From: Arthrobacter_H sp030452125
GTDB taxonomy: Bacteria > Actinomycetota > Actinomycetes > Actinomycetales > Micrococcaceae
Length of the DNA stretch: 64,000 nt
Direction: 5' to 3' (one strand)
NCBI GenBank assembly: GCA_052379645.1
Contig: JBQSYU010000001.1
Positions 17,561-26,461 of the stretch are shown piece after piece. Each line of letters opens with the position of its first letter. The stretch's first letter is position 1. The notes beneath the pieces were generated by a model. That model was not told the DNA's origin and did no database searches. It saw only the letters and a list, made by a program, of their open reading frames with translations. Position numbers and translations under genes: made by a program.

Positions 17561-18948
17561 GGGGCCTCCTCGGCGGTGGTGCTGGCGGTTTCGCGTTCCG
17601 GTTCATGGAACGTCGGGTCGACTGGACGGATGAGTGCGGCGGCGACGAATCCGATGACGAGCAGGACCACCATGGTCAGCAGCACCGGCAGGTAGTTGTG
17701 GGCATTCATCGTGCCCGGTTTGCCCTGGGCATCCAGCAGGCCGTTGACGATCAACGGGCCGGCGATCCCTGCTGCCGACCACGCGGTGAGCAGGCGTCCG
17801 TGGATCGCCCCGACCTGGAAGGTGCCGAAGAGGTCCTTCAGGTAGGCGGGGGCCGTGGAGAATCCGCCCCCGTAGAAGCTGATGATCACGAAGGCCAACA
17901 GAATGAAGAGCAGGGTGCTCGATCCTCCGAAGAACGCCAGGATGACATACAGCACCGCGCCGACACCCAGATAGATCATGTAGATGTTCTTGCGGCCGAT
18001 GACATCCGAGGTGCTCGACCAGAGGAAACGTCCCGCCATGTTGCCGATGGAGAGCAAACCCACGAAGCCCCCGGCCACCCCCGCGGAGACCGCCGAGATG
18101 CCGTTCCCGGCCCGGAAGAAGTCCTGGATCATCGGTGAGGCCTGCTCGAGGATTCCGATGCCCGCCGTGACGTTGAGGAACAATGCCGTCCAGATCAGCC
18201 AGAACTGGCGGGTCTTGATGGAGTTGGCCGCCGAGACATGGTTGGTGGTGACCAGTTGCGAGTGCTTCACCCGTGACGGGTCCCAACCGTTGGGTCGCCA
18301 GCCGTCGGCCGGCACGCGGATGCTGAACACCCCGTACATCATGACCAGGAAGTACACGAGGCCAAGGGTGACGAACAGCCGCCCCACGGCGTCGCCGCTG
18401 GCCACCCATCCTTCGGTCCCCGAGGCGGGATCGAAGGCTTTGAGTAGTTGGGTGGACAGCGGTGAGGCGATGAGTGCTCCACCGCCGAACCCCATGATCG
18501 CCATGCCGGTGGCCATGCCCGGGCGGTCGGGGAACCATTTGATCAAGGTGGAAACGGGCGAGATGTAGCCGATGCCCAGGCCGATACCGCCGAATACCCC
18601 ATAGCCGAGGTAGACCAGCCAGAGCTGTCCGGAGAAGATCCCCAGCGCCCCGAGCAGGAATCCTGCGGCCCAGAAGGTGGCGGCAACGAACATCGATTTA
18701 CGCGGTCCGGACCGTTCGACCCAGGTGCCCATGACGGCTGCGGAGAGCCCCAGCATCACGATGGCGATGGAGAAGATCACCCCGATGGCCGTTTGCGAGG
18801 CCTCGAAATGTCCGATCAGCGCGGTCTTGTAGACACTGGTCGCGTAGGCCTGCCCGATGCACAGGTGCACCGCCAATGCCGCCGGCGGGATGAGCCACCG
18901 GTTGAACCCCGGTGGAGCGATGGAATGCGATCTATCGAGGAACCCCAT
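17557..18948 (-). CDS. MFS transporter of the oxalate:formate antiporter (OFA) family
   Basis: 463-residue 12-helix carrier. The GQAYATSVYKTAL segment in helix 1, the WFPDRPGMATGMAIMGFGGGA loop typical of OFA carriers after helix 4, and the long Gly-rich central helices identify the family. It exchanges or imports small carboxylates such as oxalate, formate or pyruvate. The exact substrate cannot be read from sequence. GGAAGGCAGG precedes the ATG. It is co-translated with the 48-residue downstream partner. No oxalate or formate metabolism genes are adjacent. Confidence 0.88.
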   Translation of the reverse strand: MGFLDRSHSIAPPGFNRWLIPPAALAVHLCIGQAYATSVYKTALIGHFEASQTAIGVIFSIAIVMLGLSAAVMGTWVERSGPRKSMFVAATFWAAGFLLGALGIFSGQLWLVYLGYGVFGGIGLGIGYISPVSTLIKWFPDRPGMATGMAIMGFGGGALIASPLSTQLLKAFDPASGTEGWVASGDAVGRLFVTLGLVYFLVMMYGVFSIRVPADGWRPNGWDPSRVKHSQLVTTNHVSAANSIKTRQFWLIWTALFLNVTAGIGILEQASPMIQDFFRAGNGISAVSAGVAGGFVGLLSIGNMAGRFLWSSTSDVIGRKNIYMIYLGVGAVLYVILAFFGGSSTLLFILLAFVIISFYGGGFSTAPAYLKDLFGTFQVGAIHGRLLTAWSAAGIAGPLIVNGLLDAQGKPGTMNAHNYLPVLLTMVVLLVIGFVAAALIRPVDPTFHEPERETASTTAEEAP

Positions 18949-19064
18949 GGAACCTGCCTTCCCTGCCGTGGAACCGCGGATGGCTGCTTCTGGCCATTGT
19001 GCTGTAGGTCACGTGTTTTGCCTAGTGGCAGTGGCACCGGTTCGGAGCGGGGGACTGATCCGGA

Positions 19065-19070
19065 TAGATT
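19065..19070 (+). promoter_or_regulatory. -10 box, probably leaderless, of the ATP-grasp gene
   Basis: TAGATT ends seven bases before the ATG at 19078, placing the transcription start at or beside the start codon. A GGAG at 19071-19074 is too close to serve as a normal Shine-Dalgarno. Confidence 0.55.
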
Positions 19071-19077
19071 GGAGCCC

Positions 19078-20343
19078 ATGCGTATTTTGGATTCACAGCC
19101 GTTCGTCCCGGTCATCCTCGGCGGGGACATCGGCACCTATTCGCTGGCCCGCGAGTTCCACGAGGCCTACGGGGCGGTCAGCGTGGCGGTTCCTGCGGGC
19201 GAGAACGGGGTGCTCCAGCACTCCGTCGCCATCGATATCCGCCCGGCGGGAAGCATGACCGACGGGGCCCGCGTCGTCGAACACCTCCTGCAGGTGGCCC
19301 GTGACCTCACCGCGGACGGGGCGCGCCCCCGGCCCCTGCTGCTCTGTGGTTCGCTGGACCTGCATATCGGGATCATCACCGACCATCGCGCAGAACTCGA
19401 GCCCTGGTACACGATTCCGTACCCGGAGTCGGCGACCATCGAACGGGCGGCGCTGAAACAGAACTTCTATGCCCTGTGCGCCGAACTGGGCATCCCGCAT
19501 CCGCGGACCATCGCCTACGATCCCGTCGCCCCGCAACCCCTGCCCGCCGATCTGCCGTTCCCGCTCATCGGCAAGCCCGCCGACAGCAGTGCCTGGGTGC
19601 ACGCCAAGTTCGCCGGCAAGCAGAAAGTCCACACCCTGGCCACCCGCGGGGAACTCGATGACCTGCTGGCGCGCATCCGGGCTTCGGGCTACACCAGCCC
19701 CTTCATCCTCCAGGAACTCATCGGAGGCGGCGACACGAACATGCGCCTATGCACTTTCTACTCCGACCGGGACGCCCGCGTCCGCTTCGCCGCCTACGGG
19801 GAAGTCGTCGTGGAGGAACACGCCCCCTTGGTGCTGGGCAATTCGGCGGGTATCGTCACCGCCGTCAACGCCGAGTTCATCGATCAGGGCCGCCGCATCC
19901 TCGAGCACCTCGGATGGACCGGATTCTCCATGTTCGACGCCAAACTGGACCCGCGGGACGGGCTGGTGAAATTCTTCGAACTGAATCCGCGGCTGGGACG
20001 CAACCATTACTACATGACTGCTGCGGGCCACAACGCCGCCCGCTTCTACGTCCGCGAGTACCTCGGGGCGGAGTACGACGACGGGGAGCTGCCCGCCGCG
20101 GACCCCGACGCCGCCCCGCTGGTCGCCGATGCCCAGGTGCTGTCCACGGTGTTGCCGCTGGCCTTGCTGCGCAGACACCTGCGCGGACCCGTGGGGGAGA
20201 AGGCCCGCGAACTGATGCGCGCCCGCCGGGTCGCCAATCCGTTGCTCTACCGCGCCGAACGTCATCCCCGTAGGCTTTGGTACATTGCGCTGACCTCGCT
20301 GAACCAATTCCGCAAGTTCAGCCAGCACCCGCCGCGACTCTGA
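19078..20343 (+). CDS. ATP-grasp ligase resembling D-aspartate ligase (Aslfm type)
   Basis: 421-residue ATP-grasp carboxylate-amine ligase. From memory of the family it shares a series of motifs with Enterococcus faecium D-aspartate ligase: an N-terminal FVPVILGGDIGTYSLAREF, the central ATP-lid region (FPLIGKPADSSAW; FILQELIGGGDTNMR) and the metal-binding end (GFSMFDAKLDPRDG; FFELNPRLGRNHYY). Aslfm activates the beta-carboxylate of D-Asp and adds it to the Lys side chain of UDP-MurNAc-pentapeptide, building the interpeptide bridge. A similar peptidoglycan role is plausible in a Micrococcales host but unproven. Other ATP-grasp ligases share the fold. The start is supported by the -10 box seven bases upstream. 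Confidence 0.75.
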   Translation: MRILDSQPFVPVILGGDIGTYSLAREFHEAYGAVSVAVPAGENGVLQHSVAIDIRPAGSMTDGARVVEHLLQVARDLTADGARPRPLLLCGSLDLHIGIITDHRAELEPWYTIPYPESATIERAALKQNFYALCAELGIPHPRTIAYDPVAPQPLPADLPFPLIGKPADSSAWVHAKFAGKQKVHTLATRGELDDLLARIRASGYTSPFILQELIGGGDTNMRLCTFYSDRDARVRFAAYGEVVVEEHAPLVLGNSAGIVTAVNAEFIDQGRRILEHLGWTGFSMFDAKLDPRDGLVKFFELNPRLGRNHYYMTAAGHNAARFYVREYLGAEYDDGELPAADPDAAPLVADAQVLSTVLPLALLRRHLRGPVGEKARELMRARRVANPLLYRAERHPRRLWYIALTSLNQFRKFSQHPPRL

Positions 20344-20400
20344 CATGCTGGGGGGACTGGCGCCCCGCGCCGGTCAATGACGACCCGGAAGGAAGCACAC

Positions 20401-21210
20401 ATGGATTTCGGTAGCTACGAGACGCTACTTCTCGAAACGGACGGCTCCGCACTGGTGGTGACCGTGAACCGCCCGGAGGCCATGAACGCCCTGGCCTCGG
20501 CAGTGGTCGAGGACCTTTTGGCCTTGACGGAAAAACTCGCGGCCGTGGGCATCGACGCCCAATGGCCCATTCGCGGCATCATCCTCACCGGGGCCGGCGA
20601 GAAGGCCTTCGTCGCCGGGGCCGACATCCGTGAAATGACCTCGATGAGCTCCGATGCCGCCGAGGCCTACGCCCGGCAGATGCATACGGTGACCACCCGG
20701 CTCGAGGCCCTGCCCGTTCCGGTCATCGCCGCCGTCAACGGGTTCGCCCTCGGCGGCGGGTGCGAACTCGCGCTGGCCTGCGATTTCATCTACGCCGGGG
20801 CCCGCGCCAGCTTCGGGCAGCCGGAAGTCAATCTGGGCCTGGTCCCCGGGTTCGGCGGTTCGGTGCGCCTGCAGCAGCGGGTCGGCCTCGGCCACGCCCG
20901 CGAACTCATCTACACCGGACGCCGGATCAAGGTCGACGAGGCCCTGCGGATCGGCCTGGCCAACGCCGTGTTCGACGACGCCGAGGCCCTGCTGGCCGGC
21001 GCGAAGGCCACCGTGGAGGAAATCGCGGCCAAGGCCCCCACCTCGGTCGACAACACCAAGCGGGCCCTGAACCGGATCAACGGCCTCCCCGTGGCCGCAG
21101 GGCTGGAGGCGGAAGTGGACAGCTTCCGTGAGGCCTTCGCGACCGAGGACTCGGTCGTCGGGCGGGCCGCCTTCCTGGCCAAGGAGACCCCCGACTTCCC
21201 GGGGCGCTGA
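20401..21210 (+). CDS. Enoyl-CoA hydratase/isomerase (crotonase) family protein
   Basis: 269-residue crotonase. Oxyanion-hole segments AFVAGADIREM and FALGGGCELALACDF and the catalytic-helix region PEVNLGLVPGFGGSVRL are intact, including the Glu that acts as base in enoyl-CoA hydratases (PEVNLG). It likely hydrates trans-2-enoyl-CoA in fatty-acid or amino-acid breakdown. The C-terminal helices (ALNRINGLPVAAGLEAEVDSF, FLAKETPDFPG) fit the family. GGAAGGAAG precedes the ATG. It is followed after three bases by an alpha/beta hydrolase, so the two are probably co-translated. No thiolase or acyl-CoA dehydrogenase is adjacent. Confidence 0.92.
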   Translation: MDFGSYETLLLETDGSALVVTVNRPEAMNALASAVVEDLLALTEKLAAVGIDAQWPIRGIILTGAGEKAFVAGADIREMTSMSSDAAEAYARQMHTVTTRLEALPVPVIAAVNGFALGGGCELALACDFIYAGARASFGQPEVNLGLVPGFGGSVRLQQRVGLGHARELIYTGRRIKVDEALRIGLANAVFDDAEALLAGAKATVEEIAAKAPTSVDNTKRALNRINGLPVAAGLEAEVDSFREAFATEDSVVGRAAFLAKETPDFPGR

Positions 21211-21213
21211 GCC

Positions 21214-22038
21214 ATGGCAGCCAACGACGCGGCGACGGCCGGGCGCGCCCCGGATTCGGTCCACCACTACGGGCCGAATCCGAGCCAGTATGCCGAACTG
21301 TATGTGCCCGAGGAGAGGCGCCTGCCCGGGGTCATCGTCATCATCCACGGTGGATTCTGGCGCGATACCTACGACGCGTCGCTCGGGCACCCCCTCGCCG
21401 CCGACCTGGTCCGGCGGGGCTGGGTCGTCTGGAACCTGGAATACCGGCGGACCACCGAGGGCGCAGAAACGGGCCCTGATACCGGGGGGTGGCCCCGGAC
21501 CTTCGAGGATGTTTCCGCCGGCATCGATGCGCTGGGCCCGGCGCTGGCCACGGCGGGACTGGAACAGGGCCACGTCGTCGTCCTGGGCCATTCGGCCGGA
21601 GGCCATCTCGGGGCCTGGGCCGCCGGACGGCATAAGCTGCCCGCCGGGGCGCCGGGAGCGGATCCGGCGGTGACGGTCGATGGCGTGGTCAGCCAGGCGG
21701 GGGTGCTGGAATTGTGGATGGCGAATTGGCTCAAACTCAGCCATTCGGCGGCCGTGAAGCTCATGGGAGCCACCTCGGAGGAGGACCCGCGGCGGTGGCA
21801 GCTGGCCGATCCGGTACGGATGCTGCCCATCGGGGTCCCGGTCATCGCCGTGCACGGAAAATCCGATGCGGATGTCCCCTCGGCCCTGTCGCGGGCCTAT
21901 ACCGACTCGGCACGGGCCCAGGGCGATCCGGCGCGGATGGTCTTCACGACCGGCGACCACCAGGCGATGATCACCCCCGGGACCCCGGCATGGGATGCTT
22001 GTCTGGTGGCCTTGGCCGAATTGGCCGTTCCTGCCTAG
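21214..22038 (+). CDS. Alpha/beta hydrolase (kynurenine-formamidase-like)
   Basis: 274-residue esterase/lipase-fold protein. HGGFWRDTYD near the N-terminus is the oxyanion HGGxW motif of kynurenine formamidase and hormone-sensitive-lipase-like enzymes. The nucleophile is Ser in GHSAGGHL, the acid probably Asp in GKSDADVP, and the His in TGDHQAM. Soluble, with no signal peptide. ATG lies three bases after the crotonase stop. True substrate unknown. Neither a tryptophan-degradation cluster nor a polymer-degradation cluster is present. Confidence 0.85.
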   Translation: MAANDAATAGRAPDSVHHYGPNPSQYAELYVPEERRLPGVIVIIHGGFWRDTYDASLGHPLAADLVRRGWVVWNLEYRRTTEGAETGPDTGGWPRTFEDVSAGIDALGPALATAGLEQGHVVVLGHSAGGHLGAWAAGRHKLPAGAPGADPAVTVDGVVSQAGVLELWMANWLKLSHSAAVKLMGATSEEDPRRWQLADPVRMLPIGVPVIAVHGKSDADVPSALSRAYTDSARAQGDPARMVFTTGDHQAMITPGTPAWDACLVALAELAVPA

Positions 22039-22108
22039 CAGGGTCAGGCGACGGCGCACGGGAACACCGTCCGGTGGGGCGTCTTGAGGCATCCACCGAG
22101 AGCAAAGG

Positions 22109-22114
22109 TAAGGT
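22109..22114 (+). promoter_or_regulatory. -10 box, probably leaderless, of the pfkB-family gene
   Basis: TAAGGT ends six bases before the GTG start at 22121. No convincing Shine-Dalgarno fits this start. Confidence 0.5.
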
Positions 22115-22120
22115 TGAGTA

Positions 22121-23035
22121 GTGCTGACTGTTATGGGCGAAGCCCTCGTTGACGTGCTGTCCGGCGGCATCGCCGCGCCCCAGGCCTATGTCGGGGGCAG
22201 CCCGATGAACGTGGCGGTGGGACTCGCACGGCTGGGCCACCCCGTGTCCTTCGTCGGACGCTACGGCGATGATGAATACGGGGCCATGATCCACGAGCAC
22301 CTGCGCTCCAACGACGTGCAGGAGGTCCTCCCCGCCGATGGGTTGCCGACCTCCACCGCCCGCGGCACCCTGGATCCGGTCGGGGCGGCCAGCTACGAAT
22401 TCGACATGGTCTGGGACCTGTCGGCCTTCGACCCGGCATCCTCCGACGTCCTGGCCGATAGCCAGCTGCTGCATACCGGCTCGATCGCCACCGTCCTGGA
22501 GCCCGGGGCCGGAACCGTCAGGGCCGCCGTCGAACGAGCCCGACCGCATGCGACGATCTCCTACGACCCCAATGTGCGGCCCAGTTTCGTCACCAATCAT
22601 TCCCAGGCGATCGAGGACGTCGAACGCTTCGTCGCCCTCAGCGATGTGGTGCGGGCCAGTGACTCCGATCTGGCCTGGCTCTACCCCGAGCGCAGCGTTG
22701 AGGAGACCGCGCACGCCTGGCTCGAACTCGGTCCGGCCATGGTGGTGGCCACCTACGGCTCCGGCGGCCCGTGGGGCGTGGTCGCCGCCGGGGAGGCGCG
22801 GACCCAGGCCCCGGTCGTCGATGTCGCCGACACCGTGGGGGCCGGTGACTCGTTCATGGCGGCCCTGCTGTCCACGCTCGTGGACCGCGGGCTGGTCGGG
22901 GCGGCGCACCGGGAATCCCTGCGCGGGCTTTCGGTCGGCCAGCTCGAGGAGATCCTGGACTATGCCGCCCGGGCCGCGGCGATCACCGTGTCGCGCGCCG
23001 GCGCGAACCCTCCGCGCCGCGACGAGATCTCCTGA
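22121..23035 (+). CDS. PfkB-family carbohydrate kinase (fructokinase-like)
   Basis: 304-residue ribokinase-fold kinase. It has the N-terminal substrate motif GGSPMNVAVGLARLG and the C-terminal ATP/anion-hole signature DTVGAGDSFMAALL with the catalytic Asp. Length and motifs fit fructokinase-type or 2-keto-3-deoxygluconate-type enzymes. The specific sugar is not decidable. The GTG start fits the leaderless promoter just upstream. A HAD phosphatase gene follows after 28 nt and may be co-expressed. Confidence 0.9.
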   Translation: MLTVMGEALVDVLSGGIAAPQAYVGGSPMNVAVGLARLGHPVSFVGRYGDDEYGAMIHEHLRSNDVQEVLPADGLPTSTARGTLDPVGAASYEFDMVWDLSAFDPASSDVLADSQLLHTGSIATVLEPGAGTVRAAVERARPHATISYDPNVRPSFVTNHSQAIEDVERFVALSDVVRASDSDLAWLYPERSVEETAHAWLELGPAMVVATYGSGGPWGVVAAGEARTQAPVVDVADTVGAGDSFMAALLSTLVDRGLVGAAHRESLRGLSVGQLEEILDYAARAAAITVSRAGANPPRRDEIS

Positions 23036-23063
23036 CCGATCCACCGATGAGCCAGGAACATCC

Positions 23064-23873
23064 ATGCGACTGATCGCCAGCGACCTCGACGGGACGATCC
23101 TGCACGCGGACGAGACCATTTCCGCGCGGACGGTCCAGGCCTTCGCAGCGGCCCGGCAAGCAGGGATCCATGTCGTCTTCGTGACCGGGCGGCCCTTCCG
23201 CTGGCTGAGCCCCGTGCAACGCGCGCTGGGCCATCTGGGGACGGTCATCTGCTCCAATGGCGCCCTGGTCTACGACCTCGAGGGCGAACGGATCCTGGGC
23301 AGCCACCAGGTCCCCGGCCCGGCGGTCGGCGAGGTCCGCCGGCGCATCCAGGCCCTCGAGCCCGCAGCGACCTTCGCCGCGGAGACCTTATCGGGGCTCC
23401 TGCTCGAACCCGGATTCCTCCAGGCCGGGGAAGCGGCCCGCTTGCCCGTCATGGCCGAGGCGCCCTTCGACGTGGGCCGCCTGGAAGCCGAAGGCGTGGT
23501 GAAACTACTCGCCAAGACCTCCGCCTATGAGGCCGAGGCCTTCCAATCACTGGTGGAACCCGAGGTCGCCGATTTGGTTTCGGTGACCCATTCGGCCCCC
23601 GGCGTCTCGCTGCTGGAAATGTCCCATCCCGGGGTCAACAAGGCGGTCACCCTGGCCGAGTATGCCGCGGAACTCGGGGTCACCGCCGCCGAGGTCGTGG
23701 CCTTCGGAGACATGCCCAATGACGTGCAGATGCTCGCATGGGCCGGCCGGGGTTACGCGATGGAGTCGGGGCATGCACTGGCGAAGGCCGCGGCGGGGCG
23801 CACCACTGCCTCGCTGCAGGAGGATGGGGTCGCCCAGGTCATCGAACGCCTGCTCTCCGGGGAGCCGCTCTAG
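23064..23873 (+). CDS. HAD-superfamily phosphatase, Cof type
   Basis: 269-residue HAD hydrolase of the Cof/SupH subfamily. Motif I is SDLDGTIL, motif II VFVTGRP, a conserved Lys lies in the VVKLLAKT segment, and motif IV is FGDMPNDVQML. The large C2B cap lies between residues of about 85 and 190. Such enzymes dephosphorylate sugar phosphates or nucleotides. AGGAA precedes the ATG. It follows the PfkB-family kinase and could recycle the product or balance its phosphorylated sugar pool, but this is inference. Confidence 0.9.
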   Translation: MRLIASDLDGTILHADETISARTVQAFAAARQAGIHVVFVTGRPFRWLSPVQRALGHLGTVICSNGALVYDLEGERILGSHQVPGPAVGEVRRRIQALEPAATFAAETLSGLLLEPGFLQAGEAARLPVMAEAPFDVGRLEAEGVVKLLAKTSAYEAEAFQSLVEPEVADLVSVTHSAPGVSLLEMSHPGVNKAVTLAEYAAELGVTAAEVVAFGDMPNDVQMLAWAGRGYAMESGHALAKAAAGRTTASLQEDGVAQVIERLLSGEPL

Positions 23874-23895
23874 GGAAGGCTCCGCAGCGGTCGGC

Positions 23896-24579
23896 TCAGG
23901 AGCCGATGTCGGAGGGATGCGTCGGCTCCGGGCCGGACCACCAGGAATCGGGGATCCTGGGCAAGGGGCGCAACAGCGCCTCGGGCAGGGGCCCCGATTG
24001 CGGGAACGGCACCCCCGTGTTCTTCGCCGACCACTGGCCGGCGGGCACGACGGCCGCCTCGCAGGTCCCGGCCTCATTCAGGACCAGGAGGGTCCGGACC
24101 CCGTGGTCGCGTAGGTAATAGCCCACCGATGGATCCCGGGCATCGGCGGAAAAGAGCAGGGCCACCGGCGAGTCCACGCCCGACACGGAATATACCGCTT
24201 CAGGAATAATTGGTGGGGCTCCCTCCCATCCGCAGAAGCCGCGGGCCACCTGCCAGTCGGCCAGATGACGTTTGCGGGTGTGGGCCACCAGGGCCCCATG
24301 GGCATCCCACCAGTGGGCCCCGACGAAGATCCTGTCCCCGGTCGCCTCAACGGTGGAGGCCACCAATCCCACCCCCGAGGTCGCCGCCACGCCGCGCAGC
24401 CTCTCGCGTAGGATCGCGGAGCCGGTGCCTGCCTCGGCGGTGACGAAGAGTTCCGGGGTGAGCAGCAGGGAGGCACCGGCCTGGGCGGCCGTGTCGGCCC
24501 AGACGCGGAGGCGCTCGAAGTTGTCCTCCGGGTCCGGCCCGGGGGCGGCGCAGGCATGGTGTACTTTCGCTACCCCCAC
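23896..24579 (-). CDS. Nitrilase-superfamily protein with Ser in place of the catalytic Cys
   Basis: 227-residue carbon-nitrogen hydrolase fold. The catalytic Glu43 (TPELF) and Lys103 (HTRKRHL) are recognisable. The expected G-x-x-x-C-Y-D-x-R-x-P nucleophile segment reads VALLFSADARDP, placing Ser144 where Cys is expected while the D-x-R-x-P frame is kept. The other Cys residues are not at that position. The protein is also short for the superfamily (usually about 260-280 or more). It may be a non-catalytic or altered enzyme. GTG at 24579 follows AGGAGG. It diverges from the GDPD gene with 32 nt between starts. Confidence 0.8.
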   Translation of the reverse strand: MGVAKVHHACAAPGPDPEDNFERLRVWADTAAQAGASLLLTPELFVTAEAGTGSAILRERLRGVAATSGVGLVASTVEATGDRIFVGAHWWDAHGALVAHTRKRHLADWQVARGFCGWEGAPPIIPEAVYSVSGVDSPVALLFSADARDPSVGYYLRDHGVRTLLVLNEAGTCEAAVVPAGQWSAKNTGVPFPQSGPLPEALLRPLPRIPDSWWSGPEPTHPSDIGS

Positions 24580-24598
24580 CGGGGACCTCCTTGGACGG

Positions 24599-24604
24599 TA
24601 GAGT
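24599..24604 (+). promoter_or_regulatory. -10 box, probably leaderless, of the GDPD gene
   Basis: TAGAGT ends seven bases before the GTG at 24612. The rest of the promoter must overlap the 5' end of the divergent nitrilase-like gene. Confidence 0.55.
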
Positions 24605-24611
24605 CGGCACT

Positions 24612-25457
24612 GTGAGAACTCGTCAAGCGCGCAGGTTCCCCTACCTGCATCCTACTGGTGGCCCCGCCCGGCAGGGAGGCCCGTTGGCCTTTGCCCATCG
24701 TGGTGAGGCACTGACCGGGGGTGAGAACACCATGGAGGCCTTCGCGGCGGCGGTGGAGCGCGGCTTCGGTTACCTGGAACTGGATGTGCACACCACCCGG
24801 GACGGTGTGGTGGTCGTCTTCCACGACGAGGAGCTCGAACGGGTCAGCGACGGCCGGGGGGCGGTCGCCGACCACGATCATGCCGATATCGCCGCCCTGC
24901 GCGTCTCGGGACGCCGGATCCCCTGTTTCGAGGACGTGCTCGCCGCCTGGTCGGACGTCAGGTTGAACGTTGATATCAAAGACGAGGCCTCGGTGGGCCC
25001 GTTCGCCGCACTGGTCAACAAATATGCGGCCCACGACCGGGTGCTGGTGGCTTCGTTCTCGGACGCCCGGCGCCACCGGGTGCTGCGTCTGCTGGATGCC
25101 CCCGCGGCATCAAGCCCGGGGTTGGTGACCAGCGCACTGGCCGTCCTGTTGGGCAAGGTCGGGCTGTTCGCGCTGCTGCGCCCGCGGCTTCGCGGGGTCG
25201 CCGCCCTGCAGGTTCCCGAACGCCAGGGGCGACTGCGCGTGGTCACCCCGCGTTTCCTGGCCCAGGCCCACCGCGAGGGCATCCAGGTGCACGTCTGGGT
25301 GGTCAACGAGCGGGAGGACATGGACCGGCTGATCGACCTGGGTGTGGATGGGATCATGACCGACCGGGCGGATGTCCTGGCCGCGGCCCTGGAGGCCCGC
25401 GGGTTCTGGCCCCAGCGTGAAGCCGCAGATAAGAAACCTGCGGATCCAGGCTCCTAG
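24612..25457 (+). CDS. Glycerophosphodiester phosphodiesterase
   Basis: 281-residue TIM-barrel phosphodiesterase that releases glycerol 3-phosphate from deacylated phospholipids. Active-site landmarks are AHRGEALTGGENT (His and metal Glu/Asn), YLELDVHTTRDG (metal-binding Glu-x-Asp and His) and VFHDEELERVSDG (catalytic His). No signal peptide, so probably cytosolic. GTG at 24612 matches the -10 box seven bases upstream. The gene converges with a kinase-like gene, the stops overlapping by four bases. Confidence 0.93.
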   Translation: MRTRQARRFPYLHPTGGPARQGGPLAFAHRGEALTGGENTMEAFAAAVERGFGYLELDVHTTRDGVVVVFHDEELERVSDGRGAVADHDHADIAALRVSGRRIPCFEDVLAAWSDVRLNVDIKDEASVGPFAALVNKYAAHDRVLVASFSDARRHRVLRLLDAPAASSPGLVTSALAVLLGKVGLFALLRPRLRGVAALQVPERQGRLRVVTPRFLAQAHREGIQVHVWVVNEREDMDRLIDLGVDGIMTDRADVLAAALEARGFWPQREAADKKPADPGS

Positions 25458-26452
25458 AGGGTCAGGGGGGTGACCAGCTCGGCCAAGGGCCGTAGGGCCT
25501 GGACCGCATAGTGTTCCATATCGGCCTCGCTGGCTCCGGCGAGCATCGCCAGCCACGTCCCGTGGGACTGCAGCTTCCCCAGCCGCAAGGCGGGTTCGAC
25601 GAGCCGCTCGAGCTCGGCCGGGGTGCCGTATTCCTCCCACTCCTGCAGGTAGGCGGCCACCGCCCGGCGGATCCGTGGATCGGAGGGCGTGGTCTTCAGC
25701 TCCTTGGACATCGTGGCCAGGGGAACCGCCAACGTGGAAAACGGGTGGGCCCAGTACGCGTCCCCGAGGTCGATGAAACGCAACGGTTCCTCGCTGGAGG
25801 CCGGCAGGAAGACGTTGTTGCGATGCAGGTCGTTGTGGTCCAGCGACAAGGGCACCGCGGCGTCGGCCAGGAAACCGCACATATCACGCACCGGGCCGAG
25901 CTGGTCGTCCAGTTCCTCGGCATCGCGGGCCGGAAGATGCAAGGGGTGCCCGGTGGGCAGGGAGGCGTGGAACATGACCTGGTCATCGATGTATCCGGGC
26001 ATATGCCGGGGATCGAATTGGGTCAGACCCGCATCGAAGAGCGTGTCACCGTGGGGGAGGAGGGTCTTCTGCAGGCGGGCGACATTGCGCAGGATCCGCT
26101 CCCAGAGCTGGTGGTCGGTGCTGGGGATCCTGGCCATCGTCTCCCCGTAGTCGGGGGAGATCATCCAGCCGCGCATCGGCTCAACGGCCAGCGGCATGAC
26201 CAGCTGATCGGGGGCCAGCCCCGCGGCCGCCCGGGTGACGGCGACTTCGGCCTGTTGGCCGGGGTTGATGGCCTTGACGTACAAGGTGCCGTGATCGGTG
26301 GGGACGAGGACCTGGGTGGACCATAAGTGGATCGGCCCGCGTTCGAGCGGGCCGGTGCGGCGCAGGTCGTAGGCGTCGAGCACCATCGAGACCCAGCCTT
26401 CGATCTCCTCGAGCCAGTCCTCGGTACCCCAATAGTCATTCCAGTGCGCCAC
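25454..26452 (-). CDS. Phosphotransferase-family protein (aminoglycoside/choline-kinase fold)
   Basis: 332-residue protein-kinase-like fold. The catalytic loop LSLDHNDLHRNNVF has the Asp and Asn of the HxDxxxxN motif, and the metal-binding segment FIDLGDAYWAHP follows. The N-lobe Lys is probably in YVKAINP. Such enzymes phosphorylate small alcohols or sugars such as hydroxylated metabolites or aminoglycosides. Nothing here indicates antibiotic resistance. GTG start. The gene is tail-to-tail with the GDPD gene and 9 nt upstream of the stop of the uracil permease gene. Confidence 0.82.
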   Translation of the reverse strand: MAHWNDYWGTEDWLEEIEGWVSMVLDAYDLRRTGPLERGPIHLWSTQVLVPTDHGTLYVKAINPGQQAEVAVTRAAAGLAPDQLVMPLAVEPMRGWMISPDYGETMARIPSTDHQLWERILRNVARLQKTLLPHGDTLFDAGLTQFDPRHMPGYIDDQVMFHASLPTGHPLHLPARDAEELDDQLGPVRDMCGFLADAAVPLSLDHNDLHRNNVFLPASSEEPLRFIDLGDAYWAHPFSTLAVPLATMSKELKTTPSDPRIRRAVAAYLQEWEEYGTPAELERLVEPALRLGKLQSHGTWLAMLAGASEADMEHYAVQALRPLAELVTPLTL

Positions 26453-26461
26453 GGGCCGATC

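Noticed and set aside
25454..26452. Aminoglycoside resistance gene
   Set aside because: The fold is shared by many small-molecule kinases. No resistance context or specific subfamily motif is present, and the same holds for 61743-62627.
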